Part shown: piece by piece, positions 8,303-16,916 of the stretch
Layout of the letters: the number at the start of each line of letters is the position of its first letter
How positions within the stretch are numbered: the stretch's first letter is position 1
DNA from: an uncultured Saprospiraceae bacterium
GTDB taxonomy: Bacteria > Bacteroidota > Bacteroidia > Chitinophagales > Saprospiraceae
Length of the DNA stretch: 64,000 nucleotides
NCBI GenBank assembly: GCA_937926205.1
Contig: CALEYL010000062.1
Span: forward strand, 62,001 to 126,000
Direction: 5' to 3'
Notes under the pieces: model-generated
Database searches by the model: none
The model's input: only the letters and a program-made list of their open reading frames with translations
What the model was told of the DNA's origin: nothing
Translations under genes and position numbers: made by a program

Positions 8303-9424
8303 ATGAAGCGCTTATTTTCCTTCGTATTAGCCGGCGCCTTTGGTGGCCTCATTGCGTTGGGCGGCGCCTGGTTGCTCAGCCCGAACAAACAACAGATCGC
8401 AACACAAAATACTCCCACGGCGCGTGCTGTCAATTTTTCTCCCGGCGCAGCCGTTCCCGCTGATTTCACCCTTGCTGCCGATGTAGCCATGCCTGCTGTA
8501 GTTCACATCGCAGCGTCCGGCACACAAAAAGCCCAGGCAAACGAAGGCTATAACCCACTCCGGTTCTTTTTTGGAGATGGCTTTTCTGACCAACCTGTTG
8601 AAGGTACTGGTTCCGGTGTCATCTACAGCAACGATGGGTACATCATTACGAATAACCACGTTGTGGAGTTCGCCGATAAAGTGCGGGTTACCTTGTACGA
8701 CAACCGCGAATTTCAGGCAACGGTGGTGGCAAAAGATAAAAAAAGCGACCTCGCGGTTGTTAAAATAGAAGCGACTAATTTGCCCGTTTTGAAACTGGCA
8801 GACTCTGATGCTGCAAAAGTCGGAGAATGGGTATTGGCCGTCGGCAATCCTTTCGACCTGACTTCAACCGTTACGGCCGGTATCATCAGCGCCAAAGGCC
8901 GCAGCCTGCGCCTTATTGAAGGCCGTGATGCCATTGAGTCTTTCATTCAGACCGACGCTGCTGTCAACCCGGGCAACAGTGGCGGCGCCCTTATTGACGC
9001 TCAGGGACGCCTCCTGGGAATCAACACGGCCATCGCTACCCGCACGGGCGCCTTTCAGGGCTATTCTTTCGCCATACCCATTAACCTGGCCAAGCGTGTT
9101 GTGGACGACATGATTAAATATGGCAGCTATCAACGGGCTTTCCTGGGTGTCAACATTTACGAGCTCAACGACGATGAAGCCCATGAATTAGGACTCAAAG
9201 TCAGCCAGGGCGTGGTGATTGAAACGCTGGTTGATGGCGGATCGGCTCAATATGCCGGTTTACAACCCAAAGACGTAATTGTCAAAGTGGATGGCCGCAG
9301 CATCAAAAACGTCCCGGAACTTACAGAAATCGTTGGCCGCTCAAAAGTTGGCGACGTACTCAACCTCACAATCAACCGCCGCGGAGAAATTATTGATGTG
9401 CCGGTGCACATGAAAGCAGGATAA
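8303..9424 (+). CDS. Deg/HtrA-family periplasmic serine protease with one PDZ domain
   Basis: A 373-residue trypsin-like envelope quality-control protease. It has an N-terminal membrane anchor/signal (residues 4-26), a protease domain with catalytic triad His119 (TNNHVVEF), Asp149 (KKSDLAVVKI) and Ser226 (NPGNSGGAL), and a single C-terminal PDZ domain (about 280-370, QGVVIETLVDGGSAQYAGL). One PDZ and an uncleaved-looking anchor make it DegS-like in architecture, though many Bacteroidota carry this as their general DegP-like enzyme. The ATG at 8303 follows an A-rich leader. A strong terminator lies at 9444-9488. Confidence 0.93.
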   Translation: MKRLFSFVLAGAFGGLIALGGAWLLSPNKQQIATQNTPTARAVNFSPGAAVPADFTLAADVAMPAVVHIAASGTQKAQANEGYNPLRFFFGDGFSDQPVEGTGSGVIYSNDGYIITNNHVVEFADKVRVTLYDNREFQATVVAKDKKSDLAVVKIEATNLPVLKLADSDAAKVGEWVLAVGNPFDLTSTVTAGIISAKGRSLRLIEGRDAIESFIQTDAAVNPGNSGGALIDAQGRLLGINTAIATRTGAFQGYSFAIPINLAKRVVDDMIKYGSYQRAFLGVNIYELNDDEAHELGLKVSQGVVIETLVDGGSAQYAGLQPKDVIVKVDGRSIKNVPELTEIVGRSKVGDVLNLTINRRGEIIDVPVHMKAG

Positions 9425-9443
9425 ACTTACAAGATAAGGCTAT

Positions 9444-9488
9444 GGAAACGGGCTGGTCAGGAAAATCCTGTCCAGTCCGTTTCTTTTT
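9444..9488 (+). terminator. Rho-independent terminator of the Deg/HtrA gene
   Basis: An 18-bp stem (9445-9462 with 9466-9483) has two mismatches and a 3-nt loop. It is followed by TTTTT, 20 nt past the stop codon of the protease gene. Confidence 0.88.
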
Positions 9489-9503
9489 GCTCCAACCCTA
9501 TTG

Positions 9504-10181
9504 TTAATTCAGATTGTGGCGCTGTATTTTAGGAGCTGCCACTGATCTGGAAGCAAAAACCAGCGCCTGAATGATGAGCGCAATTACGACAATCAATGCC
9601 GTTTCCAGCATCGTCAAAACCCTGGTATTTGCCAAAAGGCGAAGCGAGTCATCACGCATAGCCCGGCCCACATCAATCTGAATCTGGCTTAACAAAGTAA
9701 GCTCTTTAAGGGTATCCTCAAACAGGTTAATCAGGCTCGCCTGCTCCACGCTTTCTTCCGGATGATCAGGCAATGCTTCCAATAGCTGTTTTTCCAACAG
9801 GTTGTAATCCTGTAACTCCTTTTTAAAATGCCCAAGCATCTCTCCTTCTGATTCAACCAGATAAGTTCTTTCAAAATCTGAAATCAGGGTGTCCATTGCC
9901 TTGTTGTGGACTTCCAACCTTTGCAGGGCTTTAGTTACATCCTGAGCGTCCTGACGCAGCAACTGGTACTCCAAAATCAGGCGTTTCTGATATAGATGAT
10001 CTGTCAGATGAAAAATATAAGTAGCGGGAAGTAACCTGTCGTCGTAAATCGAGCAAAATGAATCATTCATACTGGTGATGTTGCTACGCTCCCAATAAAT
10101 GTTCACCAATACCAGGCCACAGATCAAAGCCAGCAAAAAAGCTGCCTTTAACTTCGCCTGAATACTGAATATCCAATCCAT
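9504..10181 (-). CDS. Membrane four-helix-bundle (MCP-type) sensor domain protein without output module
   Basis: A 225-residue protein with TM1 at about 12-30 (KAAFLLALICGLVLVNIYW), a ~150-residue helical extracytoplasmic region (ERSNITSMNDSFCSIYDDRL onward, many Leu/Glu/Gln heptads) and TM2 near 193-212 (ALIVVIALIIQALVFASRS). This matches the four-helix-bundle ligand-binding half of methyl-accepting chemotaxis proteins, but it ends 13 residues after TM2, with no HAMP, signalling, kinase or cyclase domain. Such stand-alone sensors occur in Bacteroidota; what they signal to is unknown. No frameshifted output domain is visible downstream. Confidence 0.75.
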   Translation of the reverse strand: MDWIFSIQAKLKAAFLLALICGLVLVNIYWERSNITSMNDSFCSIYDDRLLPATYIFHLTDHLYQKRLILEYQLLRQDAQDVTKALQRLEVHNKAMDTLISDFERTYLVESEGEMLGHFKKELQDYNLLEKQLLEALPDHPEESVEQASLINLFEDTLKELTLLSQIQIDVGRAMRDDSLRLLANTRVLTMLETALIVVIALIIQALVFASRSVAAPKIQRHNLN

Positions 10182-10600
10182 ATGCTTTCCCGTTTTGGAA
10201 CAAAATATAAGATTACCCCCAGCTGTCGTTCAAATATAAGCCAAAACAGGCAGCGGGACAAACTTTGTACTTTTTTCACCATATACTCCTTATCCATCGG
10301 CCTTTCAGCTCCATGCCCTGCCCATACAAAACAAACTGCCCGAAAAAAAAATCGGCCTTGCTGCATCCAGCAAGGCCGCCGTGAATCCCTGGCATTTTTT
10401 TAGATTGGCAGATCGAATGCCAGTTCATCATTCAAAGTATTCTTCACCACATAATGACGTGGTGTGACATGGTTTTCATAGCTTGTTTCGTTATTCAGTA
10501 TTTATATTAATTGGCTTGTTGCTGTTTTATACGCCTTCTGTAAAAGCTCAATCAGGAGAAGACCAGACAGACATCCTCCTCGATTAGAAAGCTAGTCAAA
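10182..10600. other. 419-bp gap: minus-strand terminator and a possible short transcript
   Basis: The gap lies between two minus-strand genes and contains no convincing protein gene. It holds a strong minus-strand terminator (10343-10378), a small CACCAC/GTGGTG hairpin at 10445-10464 and a minus-strand 11-codon frame (10444-10479, MKTMSHHVIMW). It could be the 3' UTR of the TonB-type gene or a small RNA. Confidence 0.5.
10343..10378 (-). terminator. Strong rho-independent terminator (minus strand)
   Basis: A perfect 10-bp GC-rich stem (10353-10362 with 10369-10378) with a 6-nt loop is followed on the minus strand by a run of eight T (plus-strand A run 10343-10350). It lies 222 nt downstream of the 10601-13054 gene. 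Confidence 0.88.
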
Positions 10601-13054
10601 CTACCCACTCCCGGCGCCCGCAGCCCGGCGCTTTTCCTCTTCTGCGCCACCGGCTCTCCGGCGGGCTGGAGAAATGGTGTTTTTGCCAAATCGGTACGTA
10701 AAATTGACGCTGGCGACCCGGCTTTCGCGTTTGCTCTCAAATACTTCGTCCACATTCTGATACAGGGTACTTCCGCGAACCACGCCGGTATAAAAGACAT
10801 CACTGACATTCAGGCGGACGCTCGCACGGCGCTCTAAAAAACTTTTTTGTACGCCGACCGTGAATTGCCCCATCTCTTTAATGGTGGAAACGCCGTAGAC
10901 CTCACGGGAACGGAAGAACAGGTTGACTTCCATGGCCCAGTTTTTAGGCAAACTGATGTTATTAATCGAGTTAAAATTAAGATTGACACTACCCTGATCC
11001 AACAAGCCGTTGGCTACATAGCCACTGTAATTGCCATAATACACATTGACGCTGTTGTTGCTGTTCCATTTTGGCGTGATCTGCACAGGAGCACTCAGGT
11101 TTAACCCATAGTAGTGGAAAGCTTCAAAATTTATTTCGGTTTGAATGGTTACCCGTTCCGCATCGTTTTGCAACAACACAGTGGTGATGTTATCATTCGT
11201 ACGGCTGAAAGAGAAAGCCGCCGTAAAACGCTTGTTGTAGGTGTATGACAGTTCAAAATTATGGCTCAACTGTGGTTTCAGAAAGGGGTTTCCTTCCTGA
11301 TACGTGGTGGGATCGACAAAAGCCCGGAAAGGATTGAGTTGCCGGTAGCTGGGCCGGTCAATGCGGCGGCTGTAACTGTAACTCAGTTCGTGCTTGCCCT
11401 TGCTATCCAGAGGCTGGGTAACAAAAACGCTTGGAAACAACTGCCAATAATCGCGCTGGAACGAAGAATCGGTGGTCACCTGCAGTCCATCGGCCACCGT
11501 CTGCTCTGCCCGCAGTCCTACCTGCAGCTGGACACCACGAAAACTGTGGCTGAAGTTGACATAAGCAGCGTTAATACGTTCTTCGTAAATAAAGCGATTG
11601 CTTTGCGTGGAATCAAAAACCTCCACATTGTTGATGATATTGAAGTATTGAAGGTCGTTGTCTGTGGTCACCAAACTGCTTTTGACCCCGGCCTCGGCCC
11701 TGGTTTGCGCTCCCATCGGATGCACATAATCTGCTTTCACCGATTGAATGTCCAGAAAACCTTCAATGTCGCCTTTGAGGACATCGGTGTTCATCAATTC
11801 ACTCATGGCGTTCCGATAATCGGTCGTAAAAAGCTGGGCCGTTTTATTGTCGTATCGGGCGTAATCGAGATCAAAGGTCAGTTCCCGGCCGGCGTCATTA
11901 AAAGCATGGCGAAAATTGAAATTGGCCGCATAATTGTTCCATTTATCCTTCGAGCGGTTTGTAGTAGCAAAATCAGACAATACCTGCCGGTTGGCATCGC
12001 GCACATAGGTGAAATTATCCCCTTTGGGATCGAATTGGTTATCCACCGCTGAAAGGCTGACACCAAGCGTTGTTCGTTTTCCGGCAGACCAATCTGTACC
12101 CACTCTTAACGTATTGAACCGGAAGGGGAAAACCAGGAGATTGTTTTGATCAAAAGCAGATACGACCTGCCCGTTTTCACTGAACTTGCGGTACAGAATC
12201 AGGTTGTTGAATGCCTTTCGGTAAGAGAAATTGTAATTGCCAAAAACATTCCATTTTCCTTTGCGGTAATTCAGATTAAGCCCCGATTCTGCCTTAGGGT
12301 AGCGACCATGCCCGGCGCCGGCGCTTACGCTGCCGTTCAGCCCCTGGTTTTGATTCTTCTTCGTCCGTATGTCAATGATGCCCGCATTTCCGGCTGCATC
12401 ATAACGTGCAGAGGGGTTGGTAATGATCTCAATTCGCTCTATGGTGTTAGCGGGCATCCCCCTAAGCAGGTTCGCTAACGTCATTCCACCCAATTGTGTC
12501 GGTTTACCATCAATCATGACAATGACGCCGGGTTTTCCGCGAAGGCTGATGTTGCCGTTCAGATCGACTAAAACGCCCGGAGAGCGCTCTAATACTTCCA
12601 TGGCTGAATTTCCGGCACTGACGATGCTGTTTTCAACATTCACGACCAGTTTGTCCAAATGCCTTTCAATGAATGGCTTTTGAGCCACGACGGTTACACT
12701 TTCCAGTATTTGGCCAACAGGTGAAAGTATGAGGGGAGGCAAGGTTGCAATCGTCTGCTCTGGGTTGATTTCGAAAAGCGCAGAGTTGGCGGTTTCCAAC
12801 CCGATAAAACTTCCTGAAACAAAGTACGCGCCGGGTTTCAGCCCTTCAACAGCAAAAGCGCCTTGTTCATCAGTAATACCGCCTTTATATAAAGCAGAGT
12901 CGCCAGCCTGATACACCAGCACATTGGCAAAAGGAAGGGATTGTTGCTGTTCATCCAGCAAGCGGCCACTGACGACGCCATCCTCAGGCATACGCTGGGC
13001 ATGCAGGGAGTATGCTACCGCCATGCATAAAAGCAGTGGGAGCAGATTTTTCAT
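10601..13054 (-). CDS. TonB-dependent-receptor-like outer-membrane beta-barrel protein
   Basis: An 817-residue outer-membrane protein. Signal peptide MKNLLPLLLCMAVAYSLHAQ; a carboxypeptidase-regulatory-like (CNA-B fold) domain at about 25-110 (VVSGRLLDEQQQSLPFANVL); a plug domain at about 120-240 (AMEVLERSPGVLVDLNGNIS, ERIEIITNPSARYDAAGNAG); and a long barrel (OMP_b-brl_3-like), with a final strand ending VNFTYRFGKN before a charged tail. Such proteins are annotated as TonB receptors for unknown ligands in Bacteroidota. No SusD lipoprotein is adjacent. The tail after residue 795 (SPARRRAGGAEEEKRRAAGA) is unusual for a barrel, which normally ends on an aromatic residue. Confidence 0.92.
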   Translation of the reverse strand: MKNLLPLLLCMAVAYSLHAQRMPEDGVVSGRLLDEQQQSLPFANVLVYQAGDSALYKGGITDEQGAFAVEGLKPGAYFVSGSFIGLETANSALFEINPEQTIATLPPLILSPVGQILESVTVVAQKPFIERHLDKLVVNVENSIVSAGNSAMEVLERSPGVLVDLNGNISLRGKPGVIVMIDGKPTQLGGMTLANLLRGMPANTIERIEIITNPSARYDAAGNAGIIDIRTKKNQNQGLNGSVSAGAGHGRYPKAESGLNLNYRKGKWNVFGNYNFSYRKAFNNLILYRKFSENGQVVSAFDQNNLLVFPFRFNTLRVGTDWSAGKRTTLGVSLSAVDNQFDPKGDNFTYVRDANRQVLSDFATTNRSKDKWNNYAANFNFRHAFNDAGRELTFDLDYARYDNKTAQLFTTDYRNAMSELMNTDVLKGDIEGFLDIQSVKADYVHPMGAQTRAEAGVKSSLVTTDNDLQYFNIINNVEVFDSTQSNRFIYEERINAAYVNFSHSFRGVQLQVGLRAEQTVADGLQVTTDSSFQRDYWQLFPSVFVTQPLDSKGKHELSYSYSRRIDRPSYRQLNPFRAFVDPTTYQEGNPFLKPQLSHNFELSYTYNKRFTAAFSFSRTNDNITTVLLQNDAERVTIQTEINFEAFHYYGLNLSAPVQITPKWNSNNSVNVYYGNYSGYVANGLLDQGSVNLNFNSINNISLPKNWAMEVNLFFRSREVYGVSTIKEMGQFTVGVQKSFLERRASVRLNVSDVFYTGVVRGSTLYQNVDEVFESKRESRVASVNFTYRFGKNTISPARRRAGGAEEEKRRAAGAGSG

Positions 13055-13201
13055 AAAAAAAGTCGGGTTGATTTCTTACTGCAATATTAGACCAAAGGAA
13101 ACTTGCATGCAATCACTTGCAAAGGGGGATATTGGGCGCCGCAATCATCAATTAAGGTCAGGTAAACAGAATAAGGAAGAAAAGCAGGGCCATCCGACAA
13201 C

Positions 13202-14035
13202 TCAATCCATTTCTTTCAATAAGGTTCTGACGACCAGCGAAAGGTGAGGGCCAGCCTGCTCCACAGCTGCAATAACATCCTCAACCGTGGTTTCCTGAAT
13301 GGCCTCAATGGGATAGCACTGGTTGGAAATAACAGACACTACCCAAACTGGTAGGCTCATGTGGCGCGCGACCAATACCTCAGGGATTGTGGACATTCCG
13401 ACAAGATCGGCGCCAATGCGGTGAATGAATTCATATTCGGCAGGCGTTTCCAGATTCGGGCCCTGCCAGCCGAAGTAAATCCCTTCGTGCGCCCGAATAT
13501 CATGGGCTTTGGCTATGGCGAGGGCTTTGGCGTTAAGGGCACGGTCATAAGTGCCCAGCATGTCCGGGAAGCGGGGTCCGAGGCGTTCGTCATTGACGCC
13601 GCGCAGCGGGTTTTCCGCATGAAGATTGATGTGGTCTTTGATGAAAACAAGGTCACCCGCACGATACCCGATATTGATGCCACCGGCTGCATTGGAGATT
13701 ATAAGCCGTTCAATTCCCAGAAATTTCAGGACGCGCACAGGAAAGGTAACCTGTTGCATGGAATAGCCTTCGTAATAGTGAAAACGCCCTGCCATGGCCA
13801 CAAGCGGCTTACCGGCAAGCTTGCCAAAAACGAGTTTACCTTTGTGACTTTGTACTGTAGAAACAGGGAAATGCGGGATTTCTCCATATGGAATCTCCGC
13901 TACAATTTCAATTTCATCAGCCAGGCTGCTGAGCCCTGTTCCCAAAATAATGCCATACTGCGGCTCGAAAGCAGTTTGCTTGCGCAGCCAGGCGCAGGCT
14001 TCTTGTATCTGGTCAAACAGCGATAGCGTAGCCAT
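13202..14035 (-). CDS. punA: Purine nucleoside phosphorylase (trimeric, 6-oxopurine type)
   Basis: A 277-residue class I PNP that phosphorolyses inosine and guanosine for purine salvage. Motifs: GIILGTGLSSLADEI, SHKGKLVFGKLAGKPLVAMA, GRFHYYEGYS, SNAAGGIN, the base-site segment GIYFGWQGPNLETPAEYEF and VGMSTIPEV. The Asn in VVSVISNQ corresponds to the residue that selects 6-oxopurines, in contrast to the Asp of MTA phosphorylases. The ATG at 14033-14035 lies 6 nt after the small membrane protein gene, so the two are likely co-transcribed. Length is typical. Confidence 0.95.
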   Translation of the reverse strand: MATLSLFDQIQEACAWLRKQTAFEPQYGIILGTGLSSLADEIEIVAEIPYGEIPHFPVSTVQSHKGKLVFGKLAGKPLVAMAGRFHYYEGYSMQQVTFPVRVLKFLGIERLIISNAAGGINIGYRAGDLVFIKDHINLHAENPLRGVNDERLGPRFPDMLGTYDRALNAKALAIAKAHDIRAHEGIYFGWQGPNLETPAEYEFIHRIGADLVGMSTIPEVLVARHMSLPVWVVSVISNQCYPIEAIQETTVEDVIAAVEQAGPHLSLVVRTLLKEMD

Positions 14036-14041
14036 GGTTTG

Positions 14042-14200
14042 CTACATGCTGTCCAGTGCCCTTACCGCATAGGTTAATAAAAAGGGAAGTACAACCCAGA
14101 ACCACTCCGGCAAAAACATCAGAAAAAGGATGATCGCGACCAATGAAACCAGGGTCATCAACCAATCGAAGGCAAAAGATTTGGTATTGCTCATGTTCAT
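14042..14200 (-). CDS. Small hydrophobic membrane protein upstream of punA
   Basis: About 52 residues (MNMSNTKSFAFDWLMTLVSL...), mostly hydrophobic, forming one long or two short membrane helices (LMTLVSLVAIILFLMFL and WFWVVLPFLLTYAVRAL). Its stop is 6 nt before the PNP start, so it belongs to the same transcript. Two nearby ATGs (14200, 14194) and one further upstream (14224) leave the start uncertain. I do not recognise a family. A -7-like box lies at 14251-14258. Confidence 0.6.
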   Translation of the reverse strand: MNMSNTKSFAFDWLMTLVSLVAIILFLMFLPEWFWVVLPFLLTYAVRALDSM

Positions 14201-14250
14201 TTTATTTAATGGCATCTCACGCATTCCGGCGCGAAAGCTACTTTTGCGGG

Positions 14251-14258
14251 CAAAACTA
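14251..14258 (-). promoter_or_regulatory. Candidate -7 box for the small protein/punA operon
   Basis: Minus-strand TAGTTTTG fits TAnnTTTG and lies about 50 nt before the small protein gene. The plus strand also shows TACTTTTG at 14239-14246, so direction is not certain. Confidence 0.4.
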
Positions 14259-14269
14259 AGGAAAATCTA

Positions 14270-14302
14270 AACTTTCCGGTAGCTTAAAACTACCGGAAAG
14301 TT
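14270..14302 (-). terminator. Hairpin terminator downstream of the OmpH gene
   Basis: A perfect 13-bp stem (14270-14282 with 14290-14302) with a 7-nt loop lies 13 nt past the OmpH stop on the minus strand and is followed by a T-rich stretch (TTTAGATTTT). It isolates the punA operon from ompH. Confidence 0.7.
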
Positions 14303-14315
14303 ATCCCGGATGTAA

Positions 14316-14828
14316 TTATTCTGTAATACCCAGCTTTGCCTTAACGGCAGGCATCAGATCGTCAGCAGGCTGAGCGAAAAGAATGGCATTAAAGACACTG
14401 CTGTCAAAAACCATGACATAGCCGCCTGCTTTGGAAACTTCATCAATGGCTTTTCGGGCTTTATCCACGATGGGCTTCAGCAACGCGCTTCTTTTATCCT
14501 CCAATTGCTGGGAAATATCCTGCTCATACTTGGCGATATCAGCTTGTTCTTTTTGCAATTCTTCCTGTTTTTGTTGCTGTTGCAATGGCGATAAAGCGCC
14601 GGATTTCACTTCTTCCAGTGCTTTGATGTACTTGGCCTGGAACGCTTTTCCCATTTCTTCACCTTTTGCAACAAGTTGCTTTTGAAGGGCTTCCAGTTCT
14701 TTGTCGGCGGCATCCGTTTCCGGCATAACAGACAATAGAGCGCCAAAATTCAGGTGACCGTATTTTTGTGCCTGTGTAGAAACGACGCCTGTGAGTAGCA
14801 ATGCAATAAACAAAATGACTCTTTTCAT
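14316..14828 (-). CDS. OmpH/Skp-family periplasmic chaperone
   Basis: A 170-residue periplasmic protein. Signal peptide MKRVILFIALLLTGVVSTQA, then the Skp/OmpH pattern: a short beta segment (KYGHLNFGALLSVMPE), a long coiled coil at about 40-125 rich in Lys/Glu/Gln (ELEALQKQLVAKGEEMGKAF, QQQKQEELQKEQADIAKYEQ), and a C-terminal AIDEVSKAGGYVMVFDSSVF segment. Skp chaperones hold unfolded outer-membrane proteins en route to BAM. It sits downstream of an LpxD-family gene, as skp and lpxD do in proteobacteria, but without bamA. A -7 box at 14852-14859 suggests its own promoter. Confidence 0.9.
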   Translation of the reverse strand: MKRVILFIALLLTGVVSTQAQKYGHLNFGALLSVMPETDAADKELEALQKQLVAKGEEMGKAFQAKYIKALEEVKSGALSPLQQQQKQEELQKEQADIAKYEQDISQQLEDKRSALLKPIVDKARKAIDEVSKAGGYVMVFDSSVFNAILFAQPADDLMPAVKAKLGITE

Positions 14829-14851
14829 TAGTATGTTTTTTACTTGAGACG

Positions 14852-14859
14852 CAAAAGTA
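14852..14859 (-). promoter_or_regulatory. Candidate -7 box for the OmpH gene
   Basis: Minus-strand TACTTTTG (consensus TAnnTTTG) lies 23 nt before the OmpH ATG, in the 34-nt gap after lpxD. No convincing -33 element is present. Confidence 0.45.
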
Positions 14860-14862
14860 AGA

Positions 14863-15795
14863 TTATTTGTAGTACTTACTAAAAAACTCCGGTAAATGCC
14901 GAAGCGCTGCCATTTCCCGATAATTGGTCATGGCTTCGCTGGCAGGATAGCCAAAATATGCTTTGCCGGCTTCGAGGTCTTTAGAAACACCAGACTTTGC
15001 ATGCACAATAGCTTTATCGCCAATTTTCAGGTTCTGAGCAACACCCACCTGGCCATACAGCACCACCCAATCCCCCAATACTGTATTTCCTCCGATGCCG
15101 ACCTGACCGGCCAGCAGGCAATTTTTTCCTATAACGACGTCGTGTCCAATGTGTACCTGGCAGTCTAATTTGCTCCCGGCCCCGATAATGGTATCACCGG
15201 AAACCCCTTTGTTAATGGTGCAGCCGGCGCCAATTTCGACCCCGTTTTCCAGCACCACACGACCGCCAGACCGCCAGCGTTCATAACCGTTTTCTGTTTT
15301 TTTAAAATAGAAGGCATCGGTGCCGATGATGGCGCCCGATTGTATGACCACGTTATCGCCAATCACCGTATATTCTCCAATGGACACATTGGCCTGAATA
15401 TAGCAGTTGCGTCCTATTTTGACGTGATGTCCAATAACAGCATTGGGTTCGATGATGCTGGAAGGATCGATGACGGCACTATCGCTGATCAGGGCCGTTG
15501 CCGGTCTGAAAGGACGGTGTTCCAGTACCAGGTTGTTGTAGGCTTCGAAAGGATTATCACACACTAAAAGTGCTTTCCCGGGCGGGCATTCTGCTGTTTC
15601 GTTAATGAGAATAATGCTTGCTGCAGAATTCAGCGACTTGCTAAAATATTTTTTTACATCAACAAAGGTAATGTCTCCGGACTCCACCTTATGGATTTCA
15701 TTGATACCCGTAGCTTTCAGGGTTACATCTCCGATGAGCTGCGCCCCAATTTTTTCAGCAAGCTCCGCAACAGGAATAGGCAGCGTAAACTTCAT
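14863..15795 (-). CDS. LpxD-family UDP-3-O-acylglucosamine N-acyltransferase (possible paralogue)
   Basis: A 310-residue left-handed beta-helix acyltransferase. The N-terminal uridine-binding-like domain (1-100) is followed by hexapeptide repeats (IGHHVKIGRNCYIQANVSIG, VVIGKNCLLAGQVGIGGNTV) and the His-containing CQVHIGHDVVIG segment equivalent to the catalytic His region of LpxD. LpxD adds the N-linked 3-hydroxyacyl chain in lipid A synthesis. The usual GSDGFG and IDRG motifs appear here as GTDAFYF and INKGVSGDT, and the protein is about 30 residues shorter than typical LpxD, so it may be the second LpxD-like enzyme seen in many Bacteroidota rather than the canonical one. Confidence 0.82.
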   Translation of the reverse strand: MKFTLPIPVAELAEKIGAQLIGDVTLKATGINEIHKVESGDITFVDVKKYFSKSLNSAASIILINETAECPPGKALLVCDNPFEAYNNLVLEHRPFRPATALISDSAVIDPSSIIEPNAVIGHHVKIGRNCYIQANVSIGEYTVIGDNVVIQSGAIIGTDAFYFKKTENGYERWRSGGRVVLENGVEIGAGCTINKGVSGDTIIGAGSKLDCQVHIGHDVVIGKNCLLAGQVGIGGNTVLGDWVVLYGQVGVAQNLKIGDKAIVHAKSGVSKDLEAGKAYFGYPASEAMTNYREMAALRHLPEFFSKYYK

Positions 15796-15859
15796 ACGAT
15801 GGGTTTTTCAAATATCAGAAATTCGAGTTTATTCATCAGGAAAGCAGGCTGTTCAACCC

Positions 15860-16255
15860 TTATTGGAGTTGCGCGCGAATAGAAGCGGCAATTGCTTCCA
15901 TTTCCCCGGCACTGAGTCTGAGCGGCGTTTTTGTAAAAACCATGTCGTGCACGGTTTGAAAAGGAATCAGGTGAACATGGGCATGGGGGACTTCATCGCC
16001 TATAACAGCTACCCCCACACGATTGCACGGAATTGCTGCTTTAAGTGCCCCGGCAATCCGTTTTGCAAAAAGCATCAACCCGGAGAGTTTTTCGTCGTCG
16101 AGATCGAAATAGTAGTCAATTTCTTCTTTTGGAATGACGAGGGTATGCCCCCTGTGTAAAGGACGGATATCAAGAAAAGCCAGGTATTCCGGCGTTTCTG
16201 CGATTTTGTAACAGGGAATTTCCCCGTTTACGATTTTAGTAAAAATACTTGCCAT
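15860..16255 (-). CDS. HIT-family nucleotide-binding hydrolase
   Basis: A 131-residue histidine-triad protein. It has the N-terminal SIFTKIVNGEIPCYKIAETP and AFLDIRPLHRGHTLVIPKEE segments, and the catalytic HAHVHLIPF (HxHxHxx). Family members hydrolyse AMP-linked substrates such as adenosine phosphoramidates or aminoacyl-adenylates. It is encoded 33 nt downstream of greA and likely co-transcribed with it. Length is normal. Confidence 0.94.
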   Translation of the reverse strand: MASIFTKIVNGEIPCYKIAETPEYLAFLDIRPLHRGHTLVIPKEEIDYYFDLDDEKLSGLMLFAKRIAGALKAAIPCNRVGVAVIGDEVPHAHVHLIPFQTVHDMVFTKTPLRLSAGEMEAIAASIRAQLQ

Positions 16256-16288
16256 AGCTTAAAGTTGGCAGGATGCCAACGATCAGAA

Positions 16289-16762
16289 TTAAAATGAGAT
16301 TTTAACAATCTTAAACTCCATTTTACCGCCGGGGGTTTCTACGGTAGCAATGTCACCTACCGATTTTCCCAGAAGCCCCTGTCCGATGGGCGAGCCTACG
16401 GAGATTTTTTTTACTTTAAGATCTGCCTCTGTTTCTGAAACAAGCTTATAGGTAACGTCTTTTCCGGTCTTTACACTCCGGATGGTGACACTCGAGAGCA
16501 CGGTCACCTTAGAGGTATCCAGTTGGCTTTCATCGAGAACTCGGGCGCTCGCAAGCACCTTTTCCATCTCATTAATTTTTAACTCGAGCATTCCCTGCGC
16601 CTCTTTTGCGGCGTCATATTCTGCATTTTCTGACAGGTCGCCTTTTTCCCGCGCTTCTGCAATTGCTCTGGCAACTTCGCCACGACCCTGGGTTTTCATT
16701 TCATCCAGGTCGGCTTTGAGTTTTTCATAACCTTCTTTGGTCAGGTAGTTGATCGCTGACAT
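16289..16762 (-). CDS. greA: Transcription elongation factor GreA
   Basis: A 157-residue transcript-cleavage factor that enters the RNA polymerase secondary channel and rescues backtracked complexes. The N-terminal coiled coil (YLTKEGYEKLKADLDEMKTQ) carries the tip motif DLSENAEYDAAKE with the conserved acidic residues; the C-terminal FKBP-like domain ends in GKSVGDIATVETPGGKMEFK. The ATG at 16760-16762 is preferred because it matches the family N-terminus; the frame stays open 41 codons upstream. A consensus promoter lies at 16972-17003 and an 18-bp hairpin at 16917-16960, giving a ~200-nt leader. Confidence 0.97.
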   Translation of the reverse strand: MSAINYLTKEGYEKLKADLDEMKTQGRGEVARAIAEAREKGDLSENAEYDAAKEAQGMLELKINEMEKVLASARVLDESQLDTSKVTVLSSVTIRSVKTGKDVTYKLVSETEADLKVKKISVGSPIGQGLLGKSVGDIATVETPGGKMEFKIVKISF

Positions 16763-16916
16763 GATCCGATGATTTTTCTTTTTCAAATAAGTTAAAAAGC
16801 AGGCTGCGAAGCGATGCGCTTCGACAACAGGAAGTATTCGTCTTGAGCAATAGAAATTTTCAGGAAAGTCGTCCCGGATCCTCAATGATTACAGGCCCAT
16901 TCCCTGCTTCGTACAA

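Noticed and set aside
11261..12052. A 263-codon plus-strand frame opposite the TonB-type receptor
   Set aside because: It is a shadow of the receptor coding sequence with no family features.
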